DNA of 64,000 nucleotides from Epinephelus fuscoguttatus (Eukaryota; Chordata; Actinopteri; Perciformes; Serranidae): positions 25,989,356 through 26,053,355 of the forward strand of contig NC_064760.1 in the NCBI RefSeq assembly GCF_011397635.1, given 5' to 3'. The notes under the pieces were generated by a model. The model ran no database searches and had not been told where the DNA came from. It saw only the letters and a list, made by a program, of their open reading frames with translations. Position 1 is the first letter of the stretch. Every line of letters starts with the position of its first letter. The position numbers were made by a program, and so were the translations under genes. This document shows, piece by piece, positions 1 through 11,967 of the stretch.

Positions 1-2088
1 CGGACGGGAACGTCAAAGAAATCATATCATAAAAAGGTATGTCAAGAAATCACCGTGTTTAGCTGTATATATGTGTATATTTCGACCTGAAAGCAGGCCG
101 TTAGCTGAGCGACATTGTCGGCTAGCTAGCGAAACTGGCATCGGAGCTAACCCGAGTAAACAAACTAACGCTTAGTTAGCTTCTTCATAACGTTTACTTT
201 CACTACGCCAGCTTTAGTTAAACTACTGTTACGCTCATAGATGAGTCAGAAGCAAAGAGTGACGTTATTTATTGCTGGTTAAGTAACGTTAGCGTAGTGT
301 GTAGCTGTAACGGTTTATACAGTAAATTAGCGTCCTTGATATGAGGCAGTCCAGCCACCGTTAGCTTAGCACTTAACGGTAATGTTGCTAAATGAAAATG
401 AAAACTACGGTGAAGGACATTTATTTCCAGACAGACAATGTTTAGAAAACCGCCATGTCCCTTTCCAACCTCAGACACTAACCTTAGCCTCAGTTTGTGT
501 CCTTGTATTATAATTTAAAGTAGCACAATGTTAATGTATTTGAGGCACAAACCGGCCATAGCTCCATTCACCTTCGTATTTGTATCAATCTCCTATTGTA
601 CCTATTATTAAGTGATAATAGAAATGAGATATAAACGCATTTGGAAAACAATGTACATGCCTTTCTTTTACGAACACAGGGAGTCTGCAGGCCCTTCAGA
701 AGTCTTAAAATGTCGTAAGTTCAGATTGGTAAATACAAGGCCTCACAAAGTCTGACGTTGTCTTAAATTCTGATTCACTGGGTCTTAAATATATTTGGTC
801 GCATTACTAACAACATGTCTCCAGCCTGATAGACCTGGACTGACCTAAGAATTGCAACAATACATAGCACCTGTAACAGGGATGCGGTTTTGTTTTCTTC
901 TTACATTAAACACATTAAACTTAAACTCACCCAATTGTTGTAATTTTTCCTTGTTGTTCATTTTCAACTGACATCAGAGTGTTTACCTGGAAAAAGCAGA
1001 TACATATATGTGTCACACACACGCATGTGTATGTGTGTATTTCCATTGCAGGTTTGGTCTTAAATTTCATATAAGGTGGTATTAAAAAAGGTCTATAAAA
1101 GTCTTAAGTTAAACTTGGTTATATCTGTAGACACCCTGAAACAGGATGAGAAGCACTGGATTCAGTGCAAAACATGCCTTTATTTATTTTGGTTTCTATG
1201 TCTCAACTTAAGTTTAGTTTAGTTTATTTACTTTATTGAATTTCCCCTCAGGGCCATTAATAATCACTCAAACATAGTTTCAAGTGCCAAAATGTTGTTG
1301 CCCCCTGATGTGGACTATTCTGGCTGGGGCCCAGCAGGGTTGGATCAGTGATGATATCCAGCATGTCACCAACGCAAGTAACCGCAGGGGATTTAAAGCC
1401 ACTGTGGCACTCCCTGTTATTCATTTGCACCATGACCACTGGTCTGAGCAGCATGCAGGACCTCTACGAGATTGATGCGTGTTTGGAAGGGTGCTCAACA
1501 TATGGGTGGGAGTACACCCACATTGCACGGAGATTGAGCTTTAAAAATATTCTTCCAGAGATCATTTCTGAAATAAATCTAAATTTCAAGGCAAGTATGT
1601 TTAAATATGCATTTCACTGGCTGGAGTCATTAGGATCTAAAGCTAGCTTTTGCACATGTATTGTCTAGTATATATAGTAGAAGAAGAGTGATACAAAGGT
1701 GATTTGAGTGGAAAAAGAGTGATGCAAAGGTTATATTTACTTGGGGTGCAGGTTTTGCATGTGTGTCAATGACAGCAGCCAGTTTTCTCAATGAGTTTCA
1801 AGCAGTTTCTATTCATTCCAGTAACAACTTTTAAGTAGTGCAACTTCTTGGGTTAATACTTAAGTTTTGTAAGCTGTGAGGTATAATAATTATGTGTCTC
1901 AAAATGTAAAAGTTGCAGCCTTGCGGCTTGTACAGGATGCCCAAGTCAAAAATGAACAACCCAACAGCTGTGCTTATGAATATTAAAATGTATTTTTGAA
2001 TCACTCTGTAATGTATATGGTGAGTCTTGGTCAGTGGGGGGAAGTCTGTCATTGTTTCATTGCTTGTTTTGTTTTTTTCTGTCTGCAG
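1..2088 (+). other. Intronic / 5' region of the KIAA1191 homologue
   Basis: No exon of the conserved N-terminal half of p33MONOX is recognisable here. The first ~500 bases are richer in CpG and in GCTAGC/AACGTT words than what follows, as seen close to fish gene starts. Bases 1-36 followed by GTATGT could be the end of a noncoding exon, but this is weak. Positions 677-1138 are a decayed hAT-like element. Positions 1428-1592 are an unidentified short open frame. The rest shows nothing specific. I infer that the missing coding exons lie left of the window, or that this locus is 5'-truncated. Confidence 0.45.
677..1138. mobile_element. Decayed non-autonomous hAT-like element, family copy 1
   Basis: It opens with CAGGGAGTCTGCAG and closes with CTGTAGACACCCTG, imperfect inverted termini. 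Repeated 'AGTCTTAAA' words lie near both ends. The same edge words occur at 46689-47299 and 58961-59579, so all three are one family. No coding potential remains, and no convincing target-site duplication is visible. Confidence 0.6.
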
Positions 2089-3803
2089 AAGTTGAGAATG
2101 CCAAGCGGGGACTTCAAGGAGGACAGGTGTACAACATCAGCACAATCCACCCCAAGTGGCACCCCTTCTGTCACTCCCTCTGTCACCCCCAGTGTCACCC
2201 CCTGTGTGAGTCCCCACTCATCACCGGCTCTAAGTCGCAGGTAGGCATCATGCTGCTGACATGTTGCGCTCATTTTGTTACTTGAGCTAACTCGGATATT
2301 AAATGTTACGTTAAAATGGGCATGTCCTTGCCATGTTGGCTTATATGTTCATGTTTTGCTCTTGCTTGGTGGGAATACAGGAGCTGGTTCCAGCTGAGTC
2401 CTGCGCCTTACCTTGTCCTCCCAGAACTCAACAGTCCCACCCCCGGCACAGACATGGGAGGAAATGAGGGAGGAGGAGGAGAGAGGTGGAGCTTCTTTGG
2501 AACTCGACCTGTGGTACAGAAGTCCCCCACTGACCCAGGCTGCGAAACCAGCACAGGTGAGAGATTTATGCCAAGTCTGGTATTGGATCTTGACTATATT
2601 ACAGTATTTTTTTTACAGTTATTAATGGACACTAGATGGGACAGAATCTCATAGCAATATGTTGAACCCGCGGGGCTCTAAGTAAAGGGTGTCCTGCAAT
2701 TCCTTAGACAAAAACAAATTGATCAGGAATGATTAAAATTTCATTTTGGGATGGTTGCTGGACAGAAGGTAAAAGAAAAAACAACAGTGCGCAAGAACAG
2801 CGGTGCGGACACACGGCTTGAAGACAAAGTTTGGTGAAATCTGAAAGCAGTGTACCAGTTGTGGCTGTCAGACAGTTACAGTGGCATCCAGAAGTGGTTT
2901 TGGGATTTTACACTTTATGGTGTTATTGACGGCCACAGCGGGAAAACATTAATGCAGAAAGAGACATGGACAAAAAAGACAAACCAAGAATTTATAAAAC
3001 AGATACTTTCCATGATGTGTTTTTCATGCCATGCATCACTTTGAATTGTCAAAGTAGTTTAATTGTAGAAAAACACATTTTATGATTGTGATGGCCAGCA
3101 TTGACTTTGTGATGGTGGTGAACAGTGAAGTCAGAGCCCTGACCCTGTGCCATGACAAACTGCCGTGCAGCCCTGTGTTTTGTGTTTCTCTTCTCTGAAT
3201 ACAATAATACTGGCCACACTGATGAACCAGATGAACCCTGGTTGTCACTGAATAGCTCTTTACGTCAGCAGGGCTTTCCAGTGACAATGTTGTGCTATGT
3301 AGAGGTAACAATCTGTGATCCAAATTTCTACAAACGTGTTGTCCCAGTTTCCAAAAATCATAATGGAACCCACTTATCAGTTGTATTACTGCACAGGTGT
3401 TATTTTGATTTCATTACTAACATTGGACAAAGAAAAAATGCTACTCATCAGTGTTTTCTGAGCCCTGTTTAACCTGAGGAAACCCCACCTGACAGTCGGG
3501 GTTAAAGTCACAAAATCGTGACACTAAAGCTGCTCCCCTTTTAACGGCTGGAGTTAGGTCATTAATGACATCTACCACTTCCTTGTCTCTCTTGCAGGCT
3601 TCTCACTGCAGTCCTACTTTGGCATGCAGAAGTCCTCTACTATGGATGGCACCAAACCCCAGGTCAACTTCAAGGTGGACGACCCCGCCGCCCTCATACC
3701 CCCCAAGATTGAAATCTCGGGCATCGAGGCCAAGCGGGCGCCCACACGGCCTCACAAACTAAAACCTCGGGACATGAATGTTTTGACACCTTCAGGCTTC
3801 TGA
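2089..3803 (+). CDS. kiaa1191: KIAA1191 (p33MONOX) homologue, last three coding exons (5' partial)
   Basis: Three exons join in frame: 2089-2240, 2381-2556 and 3598-3803, with stop TGA at 3801-3803, giving 177 visible codons. All have AG acceptors and GTAGG/GTGAG donors. Landmarks match the C-terminal half of p33MONOX: KLRMPSGDFKED, then SAQSTPSGTP, a WSFFGTRPVVQKS block, DDPAALIPPKIEISGIEAK, and the terminus HKLKPRDMNVLTPSGF (LTPTGF in human from memory). The family is a putative flavin-dependent monooxygenase with a proposed neuronal role; its biochemistry is not well settled. The first exon begins in phase 0 and corresponds to the middle of the mammalian protein, so the N-terminal part is missing from view. 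Exon 1 carries an in-frame 12-bp tandem repeat (2161-2208). Confidence 0.88.
2161..2208 (+). repeat. In-frame 12-bp coding tandem repeat (TPSV x4)
   Basis: Four consecutive 12-nt units encode TPSV, TPSV, TPSV and TPCV, inside the serine/threonine/proline-rich segment of the KIAA1191 homologue. The units differ mostly at synonymous sites, so the array is not brand new. The human protein, from memory, has only a short STPSTTPHSSP stretch here, so this looks like a lineage-specific expansion. Confidence 0.8.
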
Positions 3804-4070
3804 AGCCAGACCAGCTGTGTAGTAACACCTCTGTACTACATCTTATTGCTCACTACTTTCCCTGCTTTTCTCTGTCCTCCCTGCCTCCCTGCGAATCCAC
3901 CGAGGCTGAGAGGAATGAGGACCACCCACAGTATTAGCTCACCAGCCCCAGAGACACCACTGCACTGTCACTCCTCCCAGCTGACCTACTCCTACGGATC
4001 ACCACCTTTCTTTTCGTCCCTTCCCTGTCTTCTCCGGCTCATTGGTCCAAATAAAACACCATATGAAGTA
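3804..4070 (+). other. kiaa1191: 3'UTR of the KIAA1191 homologue
   Basis: Noncoding sequence after the TGA stop. It probably ends shortly after the first AATAAA at 4050-4055. Further AATAAA words at about 4757 and 5659 could serve longer transcripts. Confidence 0.6.
4050..4055 (+). terminator. kiaa1191: Polyadenylation signal AATAAA
   Basis: Canonical AATAAA about 250 nt after the stop codon of the KIAA1191 homologue; it is the first such hexamer downstream. Confidence 0.6.
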
Positions 4071-4916
4071 GCGTCATTTGCCACCCCTAAAGATGTTTGT
4101 GCTTTGTATTATTATTGTTGTTCCGTCACATAACGGGTGCATCAGCGTGCATTGGCTCGCTGTCCTCGCTCCAATGTTAATAATAGCATGACACTGAAAT
4201 TGAAATATCTCGTCAGTCCTCATAAAACTGACCAGATATTTCAACTCATAATGCTCAGTTGCCTCTTTTTTTAATTTTGAGTAAGATGACAGTTGTAGTT
4301 GTGTAGTGCTTTTCTCTGTTAGCATGCAGAGTATAGTGTGGAATGACTGATACTGTGCCTGAACTTGCAGTGTGTTTGCTTTTCCATTCTTGTTTTTTTT
4401 TTTTTAATTACATGGATGAGCATCTTTATTTTACCTTTTTGAGAGTGTATGAAGTGAGAGTATGAAGAGAGACCTGAAGTGATTTTTTATTATTATTTCA
4501 ACTGAAGTTTTTAATGTTCTGCTTTAAATCAACATCATTCATCCTAAACAGTAGGTAGCGTGTTGGGTTTATCACTTTTTTTCTTTTATAATTGCATCAG
4601 AATATTGTTTCAACATGCTATAAAAATCCAAGGCATTGAAGTGGTCATTTTCAAATTGGCATCTTCTGTGTCATGATGCAAGAATCTCTGCTGTTATTTC
4701 AAGAACTTGATGAATTCCAGTAACTAATTGCACAAGGGAGATGGTCTCCCACTATGTAAATAAATCTGATACTAACAAGCAGATGCGATTCTCTGGTTCC
4801 TTTCTTCATGCCAACATGGAAATATAACAAGCATCCCACTCCTTTGATATACTCTGAAGGCATTTTTGTGTCCACAGAGTGCACACTCATTTATAAATTA
4901 ACTCTTGAGTATGAAG

Positions 4917-5090
4917 TAGTGATGGCCTTGTGAAGCATTTCCTTTATTTTCTGTGCCCACAAGATAATGCTTTTGTTCACCCGAAGGTTTAAAACACTGA
5001 GTTTTCATTATTTGGGCCTCTCTTTTTAAACCAAGAGTGCCATCTAGTGGGCTCAGAAAATGAAGAAAATACTTCATGAGGCCATCACTA
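4917..5090. mobile_element. 174-bp hAT-type MITE with intact target-site duplication
   Basis: Termini TAGTGATGGCCT and AGGCCATCACTA are perfect inverted repeats of 12 bp, extending imperfectly to about 35 bp. Both sides carry the identical 8-bp word GTATGAAG (4909-4916 and 5091-5098), which is the hAT duplication length. It has no coding capacity, so it moved with help from an autonomous element. Confidence 0.9.
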
Positions 5091-5098
5091 GTATGAAG

Positions 5099-6037
5099 CT
5101 TTGTGCTTTTTTAGTGTTGAGTGTCACACAGGACATTTCTTTTTGGTTGCTTTGTAAATCAAACTACAGCAGAATATCAATAGTGCTGTCACAGTGCAGC
5201 CTTTAATCAGACTGAACTACCTTTATCTTTTACTTGATATACTTGAATCACAAGAAATCAGGGGTGTCATCTGCAGTAATTTAACTTTTATAAATTGTGT
5301 ACAGTACCTGCCAGTAAAAGCAGCAATCATTTATTTCCAAATTTTCCTTATCATGCCAAAAAACAACTGGCAGCAGTATGAATTTTCCACTGCTATGTCA
5401 ACAGAAGTGAAATTTGACCCCTCTGGTGATCATGTGCAAAGATTTTCCACCAAACTGTAGCCTACAGGCTGTAGGTACAGTTTTTTGCCAGAAGATGGCA
5501 GTAAGCTCAAATTAAAATCATGGCTGTTGCAACATAAGTTTTATACTAATGAGTTTAGCTTTTATGTTTTTTATGTGTTAAACCACTCATTTTTATTTTT
5601 ATTTTTAAAAAAAGAAGGAGTGTGTAATGTCTTAAATAGCTGTATCTTTTCCACGCCAAATAAAAAGTGTAACAGATGATGAGGAAATTAATTTTGCCAC
5701 ACAGATATGAAGGGCAGAGGTGAGAAGGATCAGGAGGGGAATAAAAGTGTTGACTCTTGCTTCAGGTCATCTACTGTGTACACACTGATTTAATTAGTCA
5801 TCTTCTACCATTGTTTGACAGATTGATTTGTTGTAACAGCAATTTTACACGTGATATCTGAGTGTTATTAACTATCCAGCCTCCTCTCCACATCAAAGCA
5901 AACATGCAGGATGTCCAACGATGAGCCAGCAGGGAGAAACAGTAGGGAGCAGAGTCCCTCCTCCCCCCGTAGGTTCAGCCTCATACTGGAAGGGTTTACA
6001 GCCTTGTTAAAGCTCTCTGCAGTTATTGTCTGATACT

Positions 6038-6040
<3 letters not shown>
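5099..6040. other. Intergenic, no gene seen
   Basis: AT-rich sequence with only short open frames that show no recognisable homology. An AATAAA at about 5659 may be a distal polyadenylation signal of the KIAA1191 homologue. Confidence 0.5.

Positions 6041-6085
<45 letters not shown>
6041..6085. repeat. (TG)n microsatellite
   Basis: Uninterrupted TG dinucleotide run of about 45 bp. Peptides of alternating Thr/His read from it are artefacts. Confidence 0.95.
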
Positions 6086-6087
<2 letters not shown>

Positions 6088-7504
6088 TAGATTTATGACA
6101 GGGCGTGCCTGTTGCTGTCATTATGTTACTTAGAGAAGCACCAGGATGCACATACAGGACATACATACTGTGTGTTGACTCATTTTTTAAAATGTAAATC
6201 AATGACGTATCTGCCTTCACAGTGTAGGTGGTGTCATTCCAACAAAGACTTTCTTTCTCACCAGCTTTAAACTTTCATTTATTCAGAAATTAGCTGGAGC
6301 TCCTGAAGTGAACGACCCCTTGACTTAATTACAGGCTGCTGAGTGTCAACGTCTGGTTTTCAGGTGGAGCCACAGGGGTGACAGCGAGCATCAAATTAGA
6401 CAGACAAGCACAGACAGGGAGCTGTCACTCAAACGCTGGAGCTGGACGGTCTTTAGAGGCAGACGAAGTGATGGATGGACAGTCACAAGATGAAAGGCAG
6501 AAAGAAGCGGGATGAAAATGTGGTGTTAAAGTTGGGTAAAAGCACAAACACAGATGGAGATGTTTGTCTCAGAGGAGGCAGGCAACATGGCAACGCTGAC
6601 TGTCAGGAACACTGAAGCAAAGGCGCACGCAGCAGCAGAGCAAAGGCAAGAGAAGCAGTGGGTGGGGGAGTCTGGGAGGGAGAGACACAGGGAAATAGAG
6701 AGCAAAGGGTGGAGTGCCCCAGCAGCCATGACATAATACAGATGGCTCCCTCTCCGGGTCCGACATGACGTGGTTGCTTAGCCCCCCCTTCTCGGCTCCC
6801 CGCCCCCCACCTCTGCTCCAGTCCCACACAAATCACTAAACTCACTCACAGATGTGCAATGGCAAGCACCACCCTGCCAGAATGACCGCGCACCAAAACA
6901 AACACCAGGGTCTCATCTGCAATCTGACACGACACACTCACTTACTCATCTGTATTTTGAAAAACTGGTCCGGCCAAATTCTTCCATAACAACCTCAAAA
7001 CAATGACTTACACCCAGCGGGCTGTATTTTAATTCCTCACACCCCTGTGACACAGCTGAGACTTGCCAGTCTGGCCAAACTACCATGATGTGGACACACA
7101 GACAGGAAACAATACCAGCATCAGTTTACGGGAAACACCTCTTTTTTCAGACTAGATTGCTCCTGTGATCAAGTTCATGTGTGTAAGTGTTTTGGCAAAC
7201 ATAGTGTCAATGTGCTCTGTGTAAAGGTCAGCTTTGAGGGACGCTGTGTACACTCTCATTTAATACATGTAGGAGTGGTAGGAGCACTTTATGTCAAGGC
7301 AACTCCAGGAATATGCTCCACCAGCTCCTGAGTGCATCGATTCAGTTACAGGGGTTTTGTAATAAACAGATACCTGACCTACACAGAGTCATAGAGGCTC
7401 CTGTGTTTCTATATCAGCAGCACATGAGATGCTACTGACTAAGCTTTAAGCTATGGTACAATAAAGAAAGCTGCTTTGATAAGATAGCAATATGTACAAG
7501 AGAC
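6086..7504. other. Intergenic, no gene seen
   Basis: Unique-looking sequence with a GC-richer patch at 6550-6830. Several overlapping open frames in that patch lack splice sites and homology. No repeat family was recognised. Confidence 0.45.
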
Positions 7505-7510
7505 TTTATT
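7505..7510 (-). terminator. Minus-strand AATAAA downstream of orphan exon
   Basis: TTTATT on the + strand reads AATAAA on the minus strand, about 130 nt past the stop of the coding-like exon at 7642-7903. The spacing suits a polyadenylation signal, but a hexamer in AT-rich DNA is weak evidence alone. Confidence 0.35.
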
Positions 7511-7641
7511 ACTGGAGTTTCATTTACTGCTTCCAGGTTCTATGTACAGTTTATCTTATCCATGAGACTGACAACTTGTTTACGCGTCACCAACCACAGC
7601 CGTGATTAATGTGGTGTTAGTCAGAGTAATCTAGTAGTTAT

Positions 7642-7903
7642 TCAGCTGGTGACAAAACCAAACAGGAGATTTGAAGGGGGTCCCGTTTGACGTTTGCTGC
7701 TGGGTGGGTTCCCTGTTTGGTCCAGGAACACATCTGGGGCTGATTCACACTGAGCTGGCCCGGAGGTGAACCCACCAAAACTGAAAAGGAGCTCGGGGGA
7801 ACCGCAGGGGTGGAGGGACACGGCGACCTGAGCAAAGCCGACGGCTGTCTCCAGGTACTGTATCCCGTGAAAGTCGACATCAATCATGCCCTCTACCTGG
7901 GGG
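7642..7903 (-). CDS. Coding-like terminal exon on the minus strand, unidentified
   Basis: On the minus strand a CCCTATCCCCCAG acceptor is followed by about 86 open codons ending in TGA (7642-7644). It begins VEGMIDVDFHGIQYLETA, and the codon third positions are G/C-rich, unlike the AT-rich flanks. An in-frame TAA lies just upstream of the acceptor, so this behaves like a last exon rather than a longer frame. A minus-strand AATAAA follows about 130 nt later. I do not recognise the protein and found no partner exon among the minus-strand sequence up to 17.8 kb. It could be the end of a gene with distant upstream exons, a relic exon of a lost gene, or chance. Confidence 0.4.
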
Positions 7904-10903
7904 ATAGGGTTACACTGTTACAGCTATGGACACAGATGTGGGTCACACTTACAAATCAAATCAGTGTGCTTTGTGTTACGCAATAACAAACTGCTGCTGT
8001 GCCTCATAAATTGTGGAGACGTGACCTCTGTTACAGCATCTCCATATCCCTAAAGAGCTCCTGCGGAACTTGAGTGCTTTGTGAAGCTACAGTGTGGAGG
8101 GAATCGACGAGGGGACAGTGTTGGGGAAGTGTAGCTTTGTAAGCTACTTCACACCGGAGGAAGCTAACCTCATAGAGTTTACTGTTCAAAGGTCATAAAC
8201 CAAAAAATAAAATCCCTCTTGAATCATGGGAATGCACAAGAATGAATATTGGTTAACCCTTTTCTTGTGCGTTCAGAAGCCTTTTGCGAGTATTCAGTCT
8301 TTGAACCCTGAGCATATTGGTGCAGTTTCTTTCAAAAACATGGGGGGGAAAAGGCAACGAGCAACTTGATAAATGTCCCACAGATTGCAAAAGAAATTTT
8401 CAGATTTGGAAAATCATTTTTTAATTTTTAATCAAGTTGATTAATTTTATTTTATGTTACTTTAAGTATTTTAGTATTTTCTTAGTGATTTTTTCAGTGA
8501 AGTGGTGCATTGAACAAGTATTGTGTTGCCTTTTTAGTTGCATGTTGTTGTGGCTGTTGTGCAACAAATTAATTTCCTGGAAAGGATCATTAAAGTTGAT
8601 TTGATTTGAAAAAGCTAAGGAAAACTATATTTATGATTATCATTATTATATATTTAAAATAATGTTACAGAATTATTATAATTTTTTAAGGTATTTTTTC
8701 CAAGACATTTCCTTGTTTTTTAAAAATTGTTTTTAAATTCTCTCTTTTTTAAAAAAGTTTTTCTTTGTTTTTAATTTTCTTTTTCTTCTTTTTTTTGTTT
8801 TTAACTAATTTCTTGCTTGTTATTTGGCTCATTTCTGTTGTTGCTCATTGCCTTCTTCCCATGTTTTTGAAGGAAACAAGCCAATTTTCAGGTTTCAAAG
8901 GGTTAATAAATAGCAATATTCAATACTCAGGACCAATTGTAGTCAAAGGCAGTTCAATTACAGTGGAGCTGTAATGATACGATAAAAATAAAAAATAATT
9001 CCTTTCATTTTATGGCCCCAAATTGTTTGCAAAAAGGGCAGAAAAGTAATTTAACCACTTAACTTATGACACAAATATGATTGTAGTTGAACTATCAGCA
9101 AGCTGCAGCAAAATGTAATTAAACTCCTCACATGATTACATGTCGTTCACTATATGTAGTTGTAATGTCTCATTTTAATCATTTTTCTGAATACATTCAA
9201 AATGTCTCTGTAAAATTTTACAAAAGACATGCGCAAAAACCTTTGCTAAAAATATCTTGTTTCTTTCCTGTTAATCTGAAACTGTCATGAGGTTGTTCAC
9301 GTCTGCGTCCTGCTGGGAAAAAAACAGTTGATGAAAGACTAAAGAAAACGAAACTGGAGTGCAAACTGTTGCTTCCAAATAACTTGGGGGACAGTGTATT
9401 GTTTTTGCTGTATAAGAAATTAACCATATACATCTAACGGTTCTGTGTTTTGATGTATGTGAAGGGGTGATAGGGAGAGGGGAAAAAATCGATGGATATG
9501 TTGAACTAAAAATGTTACCTGTTTTGTATAACCCTGTTTCCAGCCTCAGTGTGTCTCTGTGCTATTCATCAGGCATTCTCCTGCCATCCCCCACCAAGAA
9601 GCAGAGTATATTGTTGGGCCCTCCTGTACTGGCCCCCAGGCCCTAACATGAAGCAGATGTGGAGGGGGAGATCCCCTACAACAAGGTCTGAGCAGTCAGC
9701 TGGAGGTGCTCAGCTTACTAGAGCCACATCCGGTCGACACACTCACTGATGTCTTTAAAGGGAAATGTAAGAAAGCTTTTAACACCACCACACACCATTC
9801 TACGAAGTCTGGTCTGTGTGTGTGCTTGAAAGTGAAACAATGCAAGTGTGTGAGATGATTCATCACTTGGAATTTAATACCCAAGACACGAGTTGTGCAA
9901 TTGGCCAAAGTGCGTAATATTTCATAATCTAAATCTCATAGTCCAGGCTTCGATGTTTCCTCTTGGAACTGAGCCAAAGATTAAGGTGTCTCCTTTCCCA
10001 TTTATCTCCATGACATGGCTATTGACTAGTTTTATCATTATTCAAACAGTATCATTATTATTAATGTTTACATAAACTATTAATGTAGTGTACAGTTTAC
10101 ACATCCCTCCATGTCGTCAACATGTGTGTATCTACCACAGTTTTTACAGCTTATTTGAGTGAGTGAATATGAAATGAACTGATTTTATTTGTTTTAATGC
10201 AACTGTTTTCATGGTGAAGTTGGAATATTCATGTTTAATATTACGTTTAATAATGAAATATAAAAAAGGGGTAGGACTTTATACGCAGCACTCACTTCCT
10301 CCTACTCTTTTTTTTGGATATAAAATGATTATGTTCAGGATTAAATATGTTTCTTTTCTTTTCTCACTGATATATATTCTTAATTTATTCATTTATCTAT
10401 TTTTAGCATGATCGAAATCAAATCTAATGAAAAAAAAAATGCCGAGTGTGGGTGTTTCGGCTCACCCACTTGGGTGTATCCTCACAAATACTTCTGACAC
10501 TGTCACCACAATTATGTAATCACCTGGTATTCCATTATAATGAGTGTATAACAAATTAGAGTAGATGAATCACCAGTGTAGCATTGAAATGAAACCATTA
10601 AATGACAAACATGACAACAGAGGTTTCAGGCTCATAAGCTAAAAGTAAAGACCATTTAACATTGTACAACTCCCTGAGATTCCTTAATAAGCTGTGGCAA
10701 TACCTCGCTGTTTGGCCATCATTTTCTATCACCGTTGTACTTAAGGAACCTTTGATCTCTGGGGTGGATCTCATTGGATAAGAAAGTCATGGAGCACACT
10801 TAATTATACTTATTAATCCCTTAAGCCAGGAGAGGAATGCAGTTCTTTGGCTTCTGTCACTGGTTCTCACTCACGCACATCCACAGCACACCTGAACATA
10901 CTG
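7904..10903. other. Intergenic AT-rich DNA
   Basis: No gene is recognisable. The stretch 8400-8800 is extremely T/A-rich with homopolymer runs. The segment near 8510-8610 resembles the 3' tail of a fish non-LTR retrotransposon (weak). Confidence 0.45.
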
Positions 10904-11967
10904 TACACTCACCGGCCACTTTATTGGGTACACCTTGCTATCATTGGGTTTTCAGATCTGCCTTGATTCTTCATGACGTAGCTTTAACAAGGAGTTGGAA
11001 ACCTTCCTCAGAGATTTTGGGTAGCATCACGCAGTTGCTGCAGCTCTGTCAGCTGGACATCCATAGTACAAATCTCCCATTCCACCACATCCCAAAGGTG
11101 CTCCATTGTGTTTAGATCTGAGGTGTTTGATTACATTAACTCATTGTCAGGTTCCAGAAACTAGTTTGAGGTGATTTGAGCACTTTTAGAAGATGTGGTC
11201 ATAAAGGGATGGACACGGTCAGCAACAAAACTGAAGTAGGCTGTGGTGTTTAAACCATGCTCCGTCGGTACAAAGGGGCCCAAAGTGTGCTAGGAAAATA
11301 TCCGCCACACCGTTACACCACCACCAGCAGCCTGAGCCGTTGATACAAGGCAGGATGGATCCATGCTTTCATGTTGTTTACACCAAACTCTGACCCTACC
11401 ATCTGGGCGTCACAGCTGAAATCGAGACTCGGCAGGCCAGGAAAAGTTTTTCCAATCTTCTTTTGTCCAATTTTGGTGAGCTCACGCCGAAAGTAGCCTC
11501 AGTTTCCTGTTCTTAGCTGACAGGAGTGGCACATGGTGTGGTCTTCTGCTGCTGTAGCCCATCTGCTTCAAGGTCTTAAAGTGTTGAGCATTTAGAGATC
11601 CTCCTCTAAACACCTCAGTTGTAACAAGGGGTTATTGAGTTATGTTGCATTTCAGCTTGAACCAGTCTGGCCATTCTCCTCAGGGCACTTTTGCTCAGAA
11701 AGCTGCTACTAACTGTAGTTCCTCTTTTTTAGATCATCCTCTGTAATCCCTAGAGATGGTTGTGTGTGAAAATCCCAGTAAATCAGCATTTAGTCACTTA
11801 AATCACCTTTCCTCCCCATACTGATACTTGGCTTGAACTTCAGCACATTGTCTTGACCACGTCTACATGCGTAAGTGCATTGAGTTGCTGCCACGTGATT
11901 GGCTGATTAGATATTTGTGTTGAGGAGCAATTGAGCAGGCCACCTGGTGAGTGGCAGGTGAGTGTGT
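10904..11967 (-). mobile_element. Decayed Tc1/mariner-type transposon copy
   Basis: It begins TACACTCACCGGCCACTTTATT and ends with a matching inverted GGTGAGTG, the same edges as the better copy at 39411-40519. Interior DNA aligns by eye with that copy all along, so it has the same orientation (transposase on the minus strand). Frames are broken by many substitutions and small indels; no usable transposase remains. Confidence 0.8.

Noticed and set aside
6526..6845. Overlapping frames in the GC-richer patch
   Set aside because: Frames on both strands are open only because of composition; none shows a motif, splice context or homology.
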